Shown: positions 1 to 9,007, counted from the stretch's first letter. The stretch is 64,000 nucleotides of DNA from Luteimonas sp. JM171 (GCF_001717465.1 NZ_CP017074.1:821641-885640); one strand, 5' to 3'. Program-made: numbers and translations. The notes: a model not told the origin generated them from the letters alone.

Positions 1-610
1 GGAAGTGGGTGTCCATTACCACGTTGAGCACGCCGGCCACCGCGTCGGAGCCGTACAGCGCCGAGGCGCCGCCCATCAGCACTTCCATCTGCCGCACGCC
101 CCACAGCGGGATGGCGTTGATGTTGCCGGTCTGGCGCGGAACCAGCGCCTCGGTCTGGGTGCCCGGATGGGGAACCATGCGCCGGCCGTTGACCAGCAGC
201 AGGGTATTGCCGGTGCCCAGGTTGCGCAGGTTGATGGAGCCGATGTCGCCGCGCGCGGCATTGAGGTTGGCGGCCGTGTCGGTGTTGTCGAACATCATGT
301 CGCCCACCTGCGGCAGGCTGCGCAGGAGCTCGTCGCCGGAGACCGCGCCGGTGGCTTCGATCTCCTCCTGGTCCATCACCGCGACCGGGACCATGCCCGC
401 TTCGCTGTTGCCGGCAAAGCGGCTGCCCACCACCACCACCTGGTCCAGCTCGGCAATGCGTTCGGCTGCGTTCTGGTCGTCGGCCGGCGGCTGCGGTTCA
501 CCGCCGGCCGGCTGTGCAGCCGGCTGCGTGTCCTGTGCGAACGTGGGTGCGCCGGCGACGATCGCGCTGGCGACCGCCACGGCCAATACTGCTTTCCGGT
601 AGTTCTTCAT
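1..610 (-). CDS. TonB-dependent receptor, N-terminal part (runs off the window)
   Basis: The reverse strand is open from an ATG at 610-608 to the window edge, about 203 codons. It begins with a signal peptide (MKNYRKAVLAVAVASAIVAG, cleaved near AFAQ), then a short Pro/Ala/Gln linker and a TonB-box-like stretch (LDQVVVVGSR). A plug domain follows, with the hallmark strings LLLVNGRRM and GSALYGSDAVAGVLN. Outer-membrane receptors of this family import large or scarce substrates with TonB energy. GGGGAG upstream of the ATG is the ribosome site. The substrate cannot be read from the plug. The adjacent gamma-glutamyltransferase points to peptides or gamma-glutamyl compounds, which is inference. The beta-barrel lies outside the window. 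Confidence 0.9.
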   Translation of the reverse strand, partial: MKNYRKAVLAVAVASAIVAGAPTFAQDTQPAAQPAGGEPQPPADDQNAAERIAELDQVVVVGSRFAGNSEAGMVPVAVMDQEEIEATGAVSGDELLRSLPQVGDMMFDNTDTAANLNAARGDIGSINLRNLGTGNTLLLVNGRRMVPHPGTQTEALVPRQTGNINAIPLWGVRQMEVLMGGASALYGSDAVAGVLNVVMDTHF

Positions 611-678
611 GCGTGTACTCCCCGAATCAATCGATCGGTCCTGTCATGGCCGTCCGCAAGCGCGGACGGTTCCAGTGC

Positions 679-2409
679 TTACTGGGCAATTGCAGCCGCC
701 CCGGGCCTGCGGGGATCCGAAGCGCCCTCGACCCGCTCCAGCCCGATCAGCAGCATCTGGGTGCTCCCGATCGTCTGGCCGGAGGAGATGGCATGGCCCC
801 GTTCGGTGAGGAGTCGAAGCGTGTCCGGGCTCAGGCCGCGCTCGACCTGCAGCGTGCCCTCGCCGGATATGTGCTGATGGACCCGCGGCGCCATCGTGGC
901 TTCGGCGAGGTTCATGCCGAAATCAACCACGTTGATGATGGTCTGCACGATGGTGCCCGGGATGGTGTTGCCGCCCGGGCTGCCGGTGACCAGCCACGGC
1001 TTGCCATCGCGTGCCAGCATCGTCGGCGCCATGCTCGAGACGGGCCGGCGGCCCGGCTGCATCGCGTTGGGTGGCGGCGGCCGGCCCTCGCGCAGCGCCT
1101 CGAGCTGCGCGCGCAGCGAGAAATTGCCGATCAGGTTGCCAAGCAGGAACCCGGTGCCCTCGATCATCACGCCCGAACCGAAATCCGCACCGATGGTGTA
1201 GGTGTTGCTGACGACATTGCCGTCGCCATCGACCACCGAGAAATGGGTCGTGTCCGGGCCCTCGTGGGCCCACGGGTCGCCGGGGCCCACGTCGACAGCG
1301 GGCGTGGCGCGCCGCATGTCGATCAGGCGGGCGCGCTCCGCCGCATAGCTCTTGGCCGCCAGGCCTTCCAGCGGCACGTCGAGGAAGCCGGTATCGCCGA
1401 CATGGGCCAGCCGGTCGCGCCATGCCAGCTTGCTGGCCTCCGCGAACACGTGCAGTGCGTCGGCGGAGCCGCCGCCCATCGAAGCCAGGTCGAACTGTTC
1501 GAGCAGGTTGAGGGTGGCGACGATGCCCGCCCCGCCGCCGCTGGCCGGCGGCATGGTGACCACGTCCAGGCCGCGGTAGCTGGTGCGGAGCGGCACGCGT
1601 TCGATGGCGCGGTAGGCCGCCAGGTCCTCCTTGCGCAACAGGCCCCCGAGCCTGCGCACGCCCGCGTCAATCCGGTCGGCGATCTCGCCCCGGTAGAAAT
1701 CCTGCGCGCCGTAGTCTGCGATCCGCTGCAGCGTCCACGCCAGGTCCGCCTGCACCAGGCGTTCGCCGGCGCGCAGCGCCGCGCCGTCCGCGTCCAGGAA
1801 CACGGCCGCCCCTGCTTCGCTGCGCGCCAGCCGCTCCTGGCCCCACTCCAGCGCGAACGCCTCGTCCGCGCTCAGCACGATGCCATCCCGGGCCATTGCG
1901 ATCGCGGGCTCCAGCAGCCGCTTCCAGGGGAGCCGGCCATACTTTTCGTGGGCCAGCGCCAGGCCCGCCACCGTGCCCGGCACGCCCGCCGAACGGATGC
2001 CGGCGGAATGCCCCTGCAGCTCGCCGTCTTCACCCACGTAGGCGTCCAGGGTGGCCAGTGCCGGCGCGGCCGAGCGGTAGTCGATCGCGGTGTAATCGTC
2101 CGTCCCCGCCAGGTGGACCAGCATGAAGCCATCGCCGCCGATGTTGCCGGCGCGCGGCAGGGTCACCGCCAGCACGAACGCGGTCGCGACCGCCGCGTCC
2201 ACGGCGTTGCCGCCATCACGCAGCACCTGCGCGCCGGCGCGGCTGGCGGCCTCGTTCTGGCTCACCACCATCCCGGCAGTGCCCGCTGCCGGCTTGTGGA
2301 TGGCCTCGTAGTTGAGCAGCTGCCGGGTCTGTGCCGATACCGCAAGCGAAAGCGTCAACAGGCAGCCCGCGAACAGGGCCGCGCCCTTGCGGGCTGCGTT
2401 CCGGAGCAT
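679..2409 (-). CDS. ggt: Gamma-glutamyltransferase, secreted (E. coli Ggt-like)
   Basis: A 576-residue Ntn-hydrolase of the gamma-glutamyltranspeptidase family, which cleaves gamma-glutamyl bonds in the periplasm. The start at 2409 gives a signal peptide (MLRNAARKGAALFAGCLLTL, ending AVSAQ) behind a GGAGGG ribosome site; longer upstream starts would bury it. Autoprocessing and catalytic Thr is about residue 387 in DTTHFSVVDGDGN, followed by the oxyanion strings RRPVSSMAPT and VTGSPGGN. The C-terminus GASDPRRPGAA is typical. The stretch before NAM resembles the lid-loop region of E. coli Ggt. It diverges from a second family member at 2646, with a palindrome between them. Substrates may be glutathione or other gamma-glutamyl compounds. 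Confidence 0.93.
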   Translation of the reverse strand: MLRNAARKGAALFAGCLLTLSLAVSAQTRQLLNYEAIHKPAAGTAGMVVSQNEAASRAGAQVLRDGGNAVDAAVATAFVLAVTLPRAGNIGGDGFMLVHLAGTDDYTAIDYRSAAPALATLDAYVGEDGELQGHSAGIRSAGVPGTVAGLALAHEKYGRLPWKRLLEPAIAMARDGIVLSADEAFALEWGQERLARSEAGAAVFLDADGAALRAGERLVQADLAWTLQRIADYGAQDFYRGEIADRIDAGVRRLGGLLRKEDLAAYRAIERVPLRTSYRGLDVVTMPPASGGGAGIVATLNLLEQFDLASMGGGSADALHVFAEASKLAWRDRLAHVGDTGFLDVPLEGLAAKSYAAERARLIDMRRATPAVDVGPGDPWAHEGPDTTHFSVVDGDGNVVSNTYTIGADFGSGVMIEGTGFLLGNLIGNFSLRAQLEALREGRPPPPNAMQPGRRPVSSMAPTMLARDGKPWLVTGSPGGNTIPGTIVQTIINVVDFGMNLAEATMAPRVHQHISGEGTLQVERGLSPDTLRLLTERGHAISSGQTIGSTQMLLIGLERVEGASDPRRPGAAAIAQ

Positions 2410-2499
2410 TCCTACCCTCCCGGTATTACGGTCCCTTGTCACCATGCATAAATCGCCGACGGGTGTCCCCCAACAATCCTGGGCCGGGACATACCCGCG

Positions 2500-2519
2500 G
2501 GTTATGGCCACCCATAACC
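2500..2519. promoter_or_regulatory. Palindromic candidate operator between the divergent ggt genes
   Basis: A perfect 8-bp inverted repeat, GGTTATGG / CCATAACC, with a 4-bp spacer lies in the 236-bp divergent intergenic region. A LysR-type regulator is encoded in the same cluster at 5653. The palindrome is a reasonable binding site for it, but that link is inference. A TTGACG hexamer at 2577-2582 is the only promoter-like element I noticed here, and I saw no convincing -10 partner. Confidence 0.4.
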
Positions 2520-2645
2520 GGAGGTTGTGCCAGGCCGAATCAAAGCCACGCCCGGCGCGCGAGCGGAGCGTTACGCTTGACGGGTGGCCGGCGCACGGGC
2601 TGCCGGCACTGCCACCCATCCGCTGCAGGAGGCAGCTGACTGTCC

Positions 2646-4409
2646 ATGCGTTTCCACCGCCGGACCTTCGTGCGCACGGCCCTTGCCATGTGCGCGGGGA
2701 CGCTGCTCGCCGCATGCGCGGCGACGCCGCAACCCCTTTCATCGGTCGCCCCACCTGGCGGCGGCCGGGGCATGGTCAGCAGCGCCCATCCACTCGCAAC
2801 GCGGTCGGGGATGGACGTGCTGGAAGCGGGTGGCAGCGCGATCGACGCCGCGATCGCGGTGCAGGCGATGCTGGGCCTGGTGGAACCGCAGAGCTCGGGA
2901 CTGGCGGGAGGCGCGTTCCTGCTCCACTACCGCGCCGCCGACGGGCGCATCGACGCGTACCTCGGCCGGGAGCGCGCGCCGTCCGCGGCCGACGCCTCGC
3001 TGTTCCTGGATGCGGCCGGCAATCCGCTGCCACGGTCGGAGGCGATGCTCAGCGGGCGTGCCACCGGCGTGCCGGGGGTGCTGCCGGCGCTGGAGGCCGC
3101 GCACGCCGACCACGGCCGGCTGCCGTGGTCGGGGCTGTTCTCGTCCGCAGCCGACACCGCCATGTCCGGTTTCGTGGTGACCCCGCGCCTGGAGCAGCAC
3201 ATCGACGGGCAGTTCCCCCAGGCGTCGGCGCCAGATGTGATCATGCTGTTCACCGGCCCCGATGGAAAACCGCTGCGCAGCGGCGAGCTGATGCGCAATC
3301 CCGCCTATGCGGACACCTTGCGCGAGATTGCCGCCCGCGGCGCGGCCGCCCTGCAGACCGGGCCGCTCGCCGACGCCATCCTGGAGCGGATCAATGCACC
3401 CCCGGGCCCCTCGCCGATGCAGGCTGCGGACCTGGCCGGCTATCGCGCCGAAAGGGCAGAGCCGCTGTGCCGCACCGTCCGTGCACACCTGGTGTGCGTA
3501 CCGCCGCCGCCCTCCAGCGGCGTCGGCCTGCTGCAGCTGCTGTTGCTGCTTGAGGGCACCGATATCGCCGACCGGTCAACGGAGGATCCACTGGCCTGGC
3601 TCACCTTCGCCGAGGCCAGCCGGGTGATGTACGCCGACCGCGACCACTACGTGGGCGATCCGGACTTCGTCCAGGTGCCGATCGAGGGCATGCTCGAGGC
3701 CACCTATGTCGACCAGCGCCGGCGCCTGATCGGGGATCGTGCCGCGACGGGAGCTTTCGCTCCCGGCAAGCCCGCCGGCGCCCCCGAAAACGCGGGCGAC
3801 AGCACGGTCGAGCCCGCCGGCACCAGCCATTTCGTGGTGGTCGACGGCGAAGGCAACGCGGTGTCGATGACCACCACGATCGAGTCGTACTTCGGCTCAG
3901 GACGGGTGGTCGGCGGGATGCTGCTCAACAACCAGCTCACCGATTTCTCATGGCAGCCCGGCGGCGCCGCTGCCAACGCGGTCGCGCCGCGCAAGCGGCC
4001 GCGCTCATCGATGTCACCGGTGATCGTGCTCGGTCCGCAGGGCGATTTCGCCGGTGCGATCGGTTCGCCCGGCGGCAATGCCATCCCGGCCTACATCGGC
4101 AAGACCCTGCTCGGATGGCTGTTCTGGGACCTGCCGCTGGACCAGGCCATCACCCTGCCCAACCTGGTGGCGCGAGGCGCGCGCTTCAACGGCGAAGCCG
4201 ACGCGTTCACGCCCGCGCTGCGACTTGGCCTGGAAGAACTGGGCGTGCAGGTGCAGCCCGGCAGCGGCGAGGACTCGGGCCTGCACGGGGTACAGCTGCG
4301 GGACGGATACCTGTACGGCGCAGCGGACCCGCGCCGCGAGGGCAGCGTGGCGCCTGCCACCGCCATCCCTGCAAGGAGCATTGAGAGCGATGCCGGCATC
4401 CGCCCCTGA
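2646..4409 (+). CDS. Gamma-glutamyltransferase family lipoprotein (lid-loop-poor type)
   Basis: A 587-residue second member of the gamma-glutamyltranspeptidase family. The N-terminus combines a twin-arginine-like run (RRTFVRTA) with a lipobox (LLAAC), so the protein is probably a membrane-anchored periplasmic lipoprotein. The nucleophile is about Thr393 in GTSHFVVVDGEGN, where the usual TTH is TSH. RPRSSMSPV and GSPGGN complete the active site. The segment between NNQLTDFSW and NAVAPRKRP is shorter than in E. coli Ggt and lacks the lid loop. B. subtilis Ggt, which can attack poly-gamma-glutamate, is also lid-less. The gene overlaps the next one by 20 bases, so they are probably co-translated. 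AGGAGG at 2627 is the ribosome site, with a rather long 13-base spacer. Confidence 0.9.
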   Translation: MRFHRRTFVRTALAMCAGTLLAACAATPQPLSSVAPPGGGRGMVSSAHPLATRSGMDVLEAGGSAIDAAIAVQAMLGLVEPQSSGLAGGAFLLHYRAADGRIDAYLGRERAPSAADASLFLDAAGNPLPRSEAMLSGRATGVPGVLPALEAAHADHGRLPWSGLFSSAADTAMSGFVVTPRLEQHIDGQFPQASAPDVIMLFTGPDGKPLRSGELMRNPAYADTLREIAARGAAALQTGPLADAILERINAPPGPSPMQAADLAGYRAERAEPLCRTVRAHLVCVPPPPSSGVGLLQLLLLLEGTDIADRSTEDPLAWLTFAEASRVMYADRDHYVGDPDFVQVPIEGMLEATYVDQRRRLIGDRAATGAFAPGKPAGAPENAGDSTVEPAGTSHFVVVDGEGNAVSMTTTIESYFGSGRVVGGMLLNNQLTDFSWQPGGAAANAVAPRKRPRSSMSPVIVLGPQGDFAGAIGSPGGNAIPAYIGKTLLGWLFWDLPLDQAITLPNLVARGARFNGEADAFTPALRLGLEELGVQVQPGSGEDSGLHGVQLRDGYLYGAADPRREGSVAPATAIPARSIESDAGIRP

Positions 4410-5643
4410 CGTCACTGTCCTCGGCGCGGGCGTGGTCGGCGTGGCCACCGCCTGGGCAGCGGCCCGGCGCGGCCTGTCGGTGGAACTGGTGGACCGGGCG
4501 GAGGGTCCGGCCCAGGAGGCTTCCCATGCCAACGGGGGCCAGCTCAGCTATGCGTATACGGACGCCATGGCCGGCCCGGCGCTGTGGAAGCAGCTGCCGG
4601 GCATCCTCGGCGGCAGGGATCCGGCGTTCCGGCTGCGGCTTGCCGGTCGCCGGGCCATCTGGCCCTGGGGCCTGTCGCTGCTGACCAACGCCACCGCCAA
4701 CCGGATGCGGCGCAACACCCTCCGCACCCTGGGCATGGCCCAGGATTCCCAGCGCGCGATGCAGGAGTTGCTGGAGCGCCATCCCATCGAATTCACCCAC
4801 CGGACCGCCGGCAAACTGCACCTGTACTTCAGCGAGGCCACCCTGCGGGCGGGAGCCCGGATGGTCGAGCTCAAGCGTCCACATGGCGTTGAGCAGCGCA
4901 CCCTGGACCCGGGGGAAGCCATCGGGATCGAACCCGCACTGGAACAGGTCTCCGGCATCCACGGCGCCGTGTACTCCCCGGAGGAAGCGGTCGGCGACCC
5001 GTGGCTGTTCTCCACCGGGCTGCTTGAAACACTGTGCGCCCACTATCCGGTGCGGACCCGCTTCGGGTTCGACGTCCGGTCCCTCCGTCGTCAGGGCGGC
5101 CGCTGGCAGCTCGACTCCCGTGAGGACGACACGTGCCATGCCCGTCACCTGATCGTCTGCACCGGGGTGGAAAGCGCGTCGCTGCTGCGGCCGCTGGGAA
5201 TCCGCCTGCCCCTGATGGCGATCAAGGGGTACTCGCTCACCGCGCCCCGCGGGCCGCGCGCACCGGCGACGAGCATCACCGACACCTCCCGCAAACTGGT
5301 CTTCTGCAGGCTCGGCGACCAGGTCCGGATCGCCGGCATGGCGGACATCAACAACTGGGATCCGTCGGTCGACCCGGCCCGGTTCGAACAGTTCCTGGCG
5401 CTGGCGCGCCAGTCCCTGCCCGAGGCGGCCGATTACTCGCGGATCCAGAGCCGGTGGGCAGGCCTGCGCCCATCCACTCCCGATTCCGTCCCGATCATCG
5501 CCAACCTCAGGGAAGGCCTGACCTGCAATGTTGGGCACGGGATGCTCGGCTGGACCCTGGCCATGGGCAGCGCCGAACAGGCGCTGCAGGCAGCCCTGGC
5601 TGAAGACCCACCGCGCTTGGCCGGGCGCGGATCCATGGCCTAG
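4390..5643 (+). CDS. FAD-dependent D-amino-acid dehydrogenase (DadA family)
   Basis: A 417-residue flavoprotein of the DAO/DadA type, which oxidatively deaminates amino acids and passes electrons to the respiratory chain. The FAD-binding Rossmann motif is at the N-terminus (VTVLGAGVVGVATAW, about residues 8-22). The conserved HANGGQLSYAY and C-terminal GLRPSTPDSVPII and GHGMLGWT strings are typical of DadA. The chosen ATG overlaps the upstream gamma-glutamyltransferase by 20 bases and has AAGGAG 11 bases upstream. Its placement after a gamma-glutamyl hydrolase and before a LysR gene suggests that the released amino acid, perhaps D-glutamate, is the substrate. Nothing in the sequence fixes the substrate. 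Confidence 0.9.
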   Translation: MPASAPDVTVLGAGVVGVATAWAAARRGLSVELVDRAEGPAQEASHANGGQLSYAYTDAMAGPALWKQLPGILGGRDPAFRLRLAGRRAIWPWGLSLLTNATANRMRRNTLRTLGMAQDSQRAMQELLERHPIEFTHRTAGKLHLYFSEATLRAGARMVELKRPHGVEQRTLDPGEAIGIEPALEQVSGIHGAVYSPEEAVGDPWLFSTGLLETLCAHYPVRTRFGFDVRSLRRQGGRWQLDSREDDTCHARHLIVCTGVESASLLRPLGIRLPLMAIKGYSLTAPRGPRAPATSITDTSRKLVFCRLGDQVRIAGMADINNWDPSVDPARFEQFLALARQSLPEAADYSRIQSRWAGLRPSTPDSVPIIANLREGLTCNVGHGMLGWTLAMGSAEQALQAALAEDPPRLAGRGSMA

Positions 5644-5652
5644 TCTGCACCC

Positions 5653-6582
5653 ATGCGTCTTCGCCATATTGAAGTTTTCTACGCCGTCTATACCGCAGGA
5701 TCCATCAGCGCCGCTGCCCGTTCGCTGCACGTCTCCCAACCCTCCGTAAGCAAGGTGCTCCGGCACGCAGAAAGCCAGCTGGGGTTCGAACTGTTCAGCC
5801 TGGTGCGCGGCCGCCTGGTGGCCACCGACGAGGCCCACCAGCTGTTTGCCGAGGTCAAGGAAATCTTCGAGCGGATGGGTTCACTGCGCAAGACGGTGGC
5901 CAACATCCGCAACATGGATGGTGGCCACATACGCCTCGCGGTGGTCCCGTCGCTTGGCCTGCACGTGGCCCCAAGCGCGATCACCCGCTACCGGCAGCGG
6001 TTCCCGCAGGTCACCTTCGATGTCCAGACCCTGCACCACAACGATGTCTTCCAGGCGTTGTACGAGCGCGAGTGCGACATCGCGTTCGCCTACATGCCGC
6101 CCATGCATCCCCGGATGCAGCGCCGCCGGCTGGCCAGCGGGGAACTGGTGCTGCTGTTCGACCGTGCGTCGCTCCCCGACCCGGAAGACAGGATTCCGGT
6201 TTCACGCCTGGATGGTCGGGACATGGTCGGGCTGGCCAACAGCGGGCCGATCAGCGACCTCATCGAACACACCCTCGAATCAAAGCAGATCAAGGTCCAC
6301 GAAGTGGTCTCCAACCAGACCTACTACCTGGCCGCGGCGTTGACCCGCTATGGCGCGGGCATGAGTATCATCGATGAGTTCACCGCCCGTGCCAGCGCGG
6401 CGAACCGACTGGAGTTCCGTCCGCTCGAACCCGCCATGCGTTTCCAGATCGAATGCGTGTATCTGGAGGACCGCCCGCCTTCCCACCTGGCCGAAGCATT
6501 CATCGAGGAATTCCGAGGGTCCCTGAACGCCGCCAAGGGCAAGCCCGTCGCCAGATCCAAAATCCGGTCGGCAGAAAAATGA
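5653..6582 (+). CDS. LysR-family transcriptional regulator
   Basis: A 309-residue LysR-type regulator. Residues 1-60 form the winged helix-turn-helix (LRHIEVFYAVYTAGSISAAA, then SLHVSQPSVSKVLRHAE). The rest is a periplasmic-binding-protein-like effector domain. It starts nine bases after the dehydrogenase stop and overlaps the next gene by ATGA, so it is embedded in the operon rather than transcribed divergently. The likely ligand is a product of the neighbouring catabolic enzymes. A candidate operator is the palindrome at 2500-2519. The overall look recalls regulators of amino-acid and opine catabolism, but no specific orthologue is claimed. Confidence 0.92.
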   Translation: MRLRHIEVFYAVYTAGSISAAARSLHVSQPSVSKVLRHAESQLGFELFSLVRGRLVATDEAHQLFAEVKEIFERMGSLRKTVANIRNMDGGHIRLAVVPSLGLHVAPSAITRYRQRFPQVTFDVQTLHHNDVFQALYERECDIAFAYMPPMHPRMQRRRLASGELVLLFDRASLPDPEDRIPVSRLDGRDMVGLANSGPISDLIEHTLESKQIKVHEVVSNQTYYLAAALTRYGAGMSIIDEFTARASAANRLEFRPLEPAMRFQIECVYLEDRPPSHLAEAFIEEFRGSLNAAKGKPVARSKIRSAEK

Positions 6583-7922
6583 GCACTCGCGTTGGTCATG
6601 CCGCGATTCCAGCGCCCTTTTCCACCCGGCTGCCGCTGGCCTGGATCATTCCAGTTGTCATGGCTGGCCTGCTGTCGGGCTGCGCAACCGGAGTTTCCAC
6701 CATTGCGCCGACACTGCCGGCGGAATCCGGGCGGGCACAGGCCGGCGTCACTCTGCAGGAACGGCGCGAGTGGGTATTTCCAGAGGATCGCGTCCGATTC
6801 GACAATCGCATGCCCACTGCACGCCTGAATGCCGTGACGCGCGCAGCACCATACCACTACCTGGTCGAGATCCTTCCCGAAACCACGCCGATCAACCCCA
6901 GTCCATGGTACGGCTTCCGCGTGACAGCCGAAAAGAAGCAAGATCTCCGGATCGACTTCCACTATCCGGGGTTCCAGCACCGTTACGACCCAAAGCTTGG
7001 CGCCAGCAACGGTACGTGGCGCCAGGCAACTTCGGCCGAGTTCACACCCGCAAACGATGGCCAGCCCGCCAGCCTGCAGGTCGAGGTGGGTCCGGAATCT
7101 TTGCTGGTTTTTGCCCAGCCACCGCATTCACCGAAGAACTTCGAAGACTGGATTGACTCGATCGAGGCGACTTTTCCGATCAAGCGCAGTGTGGTCGGGC
7201 GCTCCGTGCAGGGTCGGGCGCTGCACCTGTTCGAGTTTGGCGGCGGCGACAACTCGCCGCTCCTGATCATCGTGGGTCGCATGCACCCTCCGGAAAGCAC
7301 CGGTTCGGGCGCACTGTTCGGCTTTGTCGAGACCCTGGTCGCCGACACTCCCCAAGCACGCGCATTTCGCGAACAGGTGCGGACTGTGGTGGTGCCTCTG
7401 GTCAATCCCGATGGCCTCGCCGAGGGCCACTGGCGCACTAACATCCGCGGCAAAGACCTCAATCGCGACTGGGGACCGTTTACCGAGCCGGAGACCCAAG
7501 CAGTCGCACGCGCACTCCTGGAACGAAGCGAAGGCGAAGGCCGAACTGTAGCGTTTGCTCTCGACTTCCACTCCACCTTCCGCGATGTGCTGTATACCGT
7601 GACCGAGGATCCCGCGCGCGTGTCGGGCGGCGCGCTCAGTCGCTGGGTCGCGGCAATGCGCGTGCACACGCCTGAGCTGGAGGAACGACCCTCAGCAGCG
7701 GCCGGCGGAAGCCCCGTATTCAAGAATTGGGCTTACTGCCGCTTTGGCGCGCCTGCGGTCACCTACGAAGTGGGCGATACCACGCCACGGGCGGTGCTCG
7801 TCGCCCTCTCGCGTCACGCCGCGGTGTCGTTGATGGAAATCCTCGCCGAAGACGCAGGGCGGGCTTCAACAGCGTCGGTGCCGACCCCTGCCTGCATGGC
7901 CGCAGCTCCCGACGACGACTGA
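6579..7922 (+). CDS. M14-family zinc carboxypeptidase lipoprotein
   Basis: A 447-residue predicted lipoprotein (lipobox LLSGC near residue 30). It has a beta-rich N-terminal domain of the kind found in cytosolic-carboxypeptidase-like M14 enzymes, followed by the peptidase domain. Zinc ligands are visible as H236 and E239 (MHPPEST) and H331 (DFHS). The catalytic glutamate is about E397 in TYEVGD, and NPDGL plus RGKDLNRDWG form the substrate pocket. The ATG overlaps the LysR stop (ATGA). M14 enzymes include cell-wall gamma-D-glutamyl peptidases as well as ordinary carboxypeptidases. That would suit a gamma-glutamyl or D-amino-acid locus, but specificity is not readable here. Confidence 0.9.
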   Translation: MSTRVGHAAIPAPFSTRLPLAWIIPVVMAGLLSGCATGVSTIAPTLPAESGRAQAGVTLQERREWVFPEDRVRFDNRMPTARLNAVTRAAPYHYLVEILPETTPINPSPWYGFRVTAEKKQDLRIDFHYPGFQHRYDPKLGASNGTWRQATSAEFTPANDGQPASLQVEVGPESLLVFAQPPHSPKNFEDWIDSIEATFPIKRSVVGRSVQGRALHLFEFGGGDNSPLLIIVGRMHPPESTGSGALFGFVETLVADTPQARAFREQVRTVVVPLVNPDGLAEGHWRTNIRGKDLNRDWGPFTEPETQAVARALLERSEGEGRTVAFALDFHSTFRDVLYTVTEDPARVSGGALSRWVAAMRVHTPELEERPSAAAGGSPVFKNWAYCRFGAPAVTYEVGDTTPRAVLVALSRHAAVSLMEILAEDAGRASTASVPTPACMAAAPDDD

Positions 7923-7963
7923 AACGCCCGTCCCGGCTGCGCATCCCGAGGGGGGCGGTCGGC

Positions 7964-9007
7964 TCAGCGGGAGCGGCGGCGGCGCGCGAGAGTCTCGGCG
8001 GCGCTCGCCAGTTCGTCGCGCAGCTTGAGGTAGTTCTGCACGCGCTGTGGATCAAGCTCGCCCGCCTCCACTGCCGCCTGCACCGCGCAGCCAGGCTCGG
8101 CGGCGTGGCGGCAATCGCGGAAACGGCAGCGCGCGGCGAGCTCGAGGATGTCATCGAAGACGCCGTCGGCCAGGTCCTCCTCGCCGGTGGGCTTGAGCTC
8201 GCGCATGCCCGGGGTGTCGATCAGGCAGGCGCCGGACGGCAGCGGGATCAGCGAGCGCCAGGTGGTGGTGTGGCGGCCGCGCGAATCGCGCTCGCGCACC
8301 GCAGCGGTCTTCATCCGCTCCTCGCCCAGCAGGGTGTTGGTGAGGGTGGACTTGCCGGCGCCCGAGCTGCCGACCAGTGCAGCGGTCACGCCCGGGCGCA
8401 GCCACTGGTCAAGGACGGCCACGCTGTCCGGGTCGCGGGCATCAACGGCCACGACCGGCACCTCGTGGGCGGTCACGGCGGCCAGCTCGGCGATGGCCGC
8501 GCCGGCATCGGCGCCGGGCTGGTCGGCCTTGGTCAGCACCACCACCGGCTGCACGCCGGCGCCGCGCACCAGCAGCAGGTAGCGCTCGATCCGGCGCGGA
8601 TTGAAATCACGGTCCAGCCCGGTGACCACCAGCACCACGTCAACGTTGGCGGCGATGGGCTGCTGGCGGTAGTGCTCGCCGGCGGCGGCGCGCTTGACCA
8701 GGCTGGTACGGGGCAGGAGGGCGACGATCCGGTCGTCGTCCAGCAGCACCCAGTCACCCACCGCGGCGCGTTTCTCGGCCGGGAACCGGTGCAGCTGCCA
8801 CTCGGGCAGGGACTCGACCGGGGTGCCGCCCTCCGGGCCTTCGGCGGCAATGTAGCCGGTACGGTGCTGTTCGAGGATGCGCGCAGGGCGTGCCCACGGG
8901 TGCGCGGCCATGGCGGCCTCCCAGCCCGGCGGCAACGGCTCGCCCGCCGGCGGCCAGCCGATCGCGCGCAGGGCAGCGTTGCCCGCGATGGGGGCGTCGG
9001 GGGTCAC
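7964..9007 (-). CDS. rsgA: Ribosome small-subunit-dependent GTPase RsgA
   Basis: RsgA (YjeQ) is a circularly permuted GTPase that assists late 30S subunit maturation. The G motifs occur in permuted order: G4 (TKAD), then G1 (GSSGAGKST), then G3 (DTPG). The C-terminal zinc knuckle (CRFRDCRHAAEPGC) and an N-terminal OB-fold segment are present. The reading frame is open to 9106. I place the start at a GTG at 9007, immediately before TPDAPIAGN, because the longer reading would abut the divergent gene at 9109 and adds unlikely residues. An ATG further inside (MAAHPWARP) is a third possibility. It is divergent from the GDSL hydrolase gene. Confidence 0.92.
   Translation of the reverse strand: MTPDAPIAGNAALRAIGWPPAGEPLPPGWEAAMAAHPWARPARILEQHRTGYIAAEGPEGGTPVESLPEWQLHRFPAEKRAAVGDWVLLDDDRIVALLPRTSLVKRAAAGEHYRQQPIAANVDVVLVVTGLDRDFNPRRIERYLLLVRGAGVQPVVVLTKADQPGADAGAAIAELAAVTAHEVPVVAVDARDPDSVAVLDQWLRPGVTAALVGSSGAGKSTLTNTLLGEERMKTAAVRERDSRGRHTTTWRSLIPLPSGACLIDTPGMRELKPTGEEDLADGVFDDILELAARCRFRDCRHAAEPGCAVQAAVEAGELDPQRVQNYLKLRDELASAAETLARRRRSR

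Noticed and set aside
514..2451. A 645-codon + strand frame opposite the first gamma-glutamyltransferase
   Set aside because: The opposite strand carries the catalytic TTH motif and signal peptide; this frame has none.
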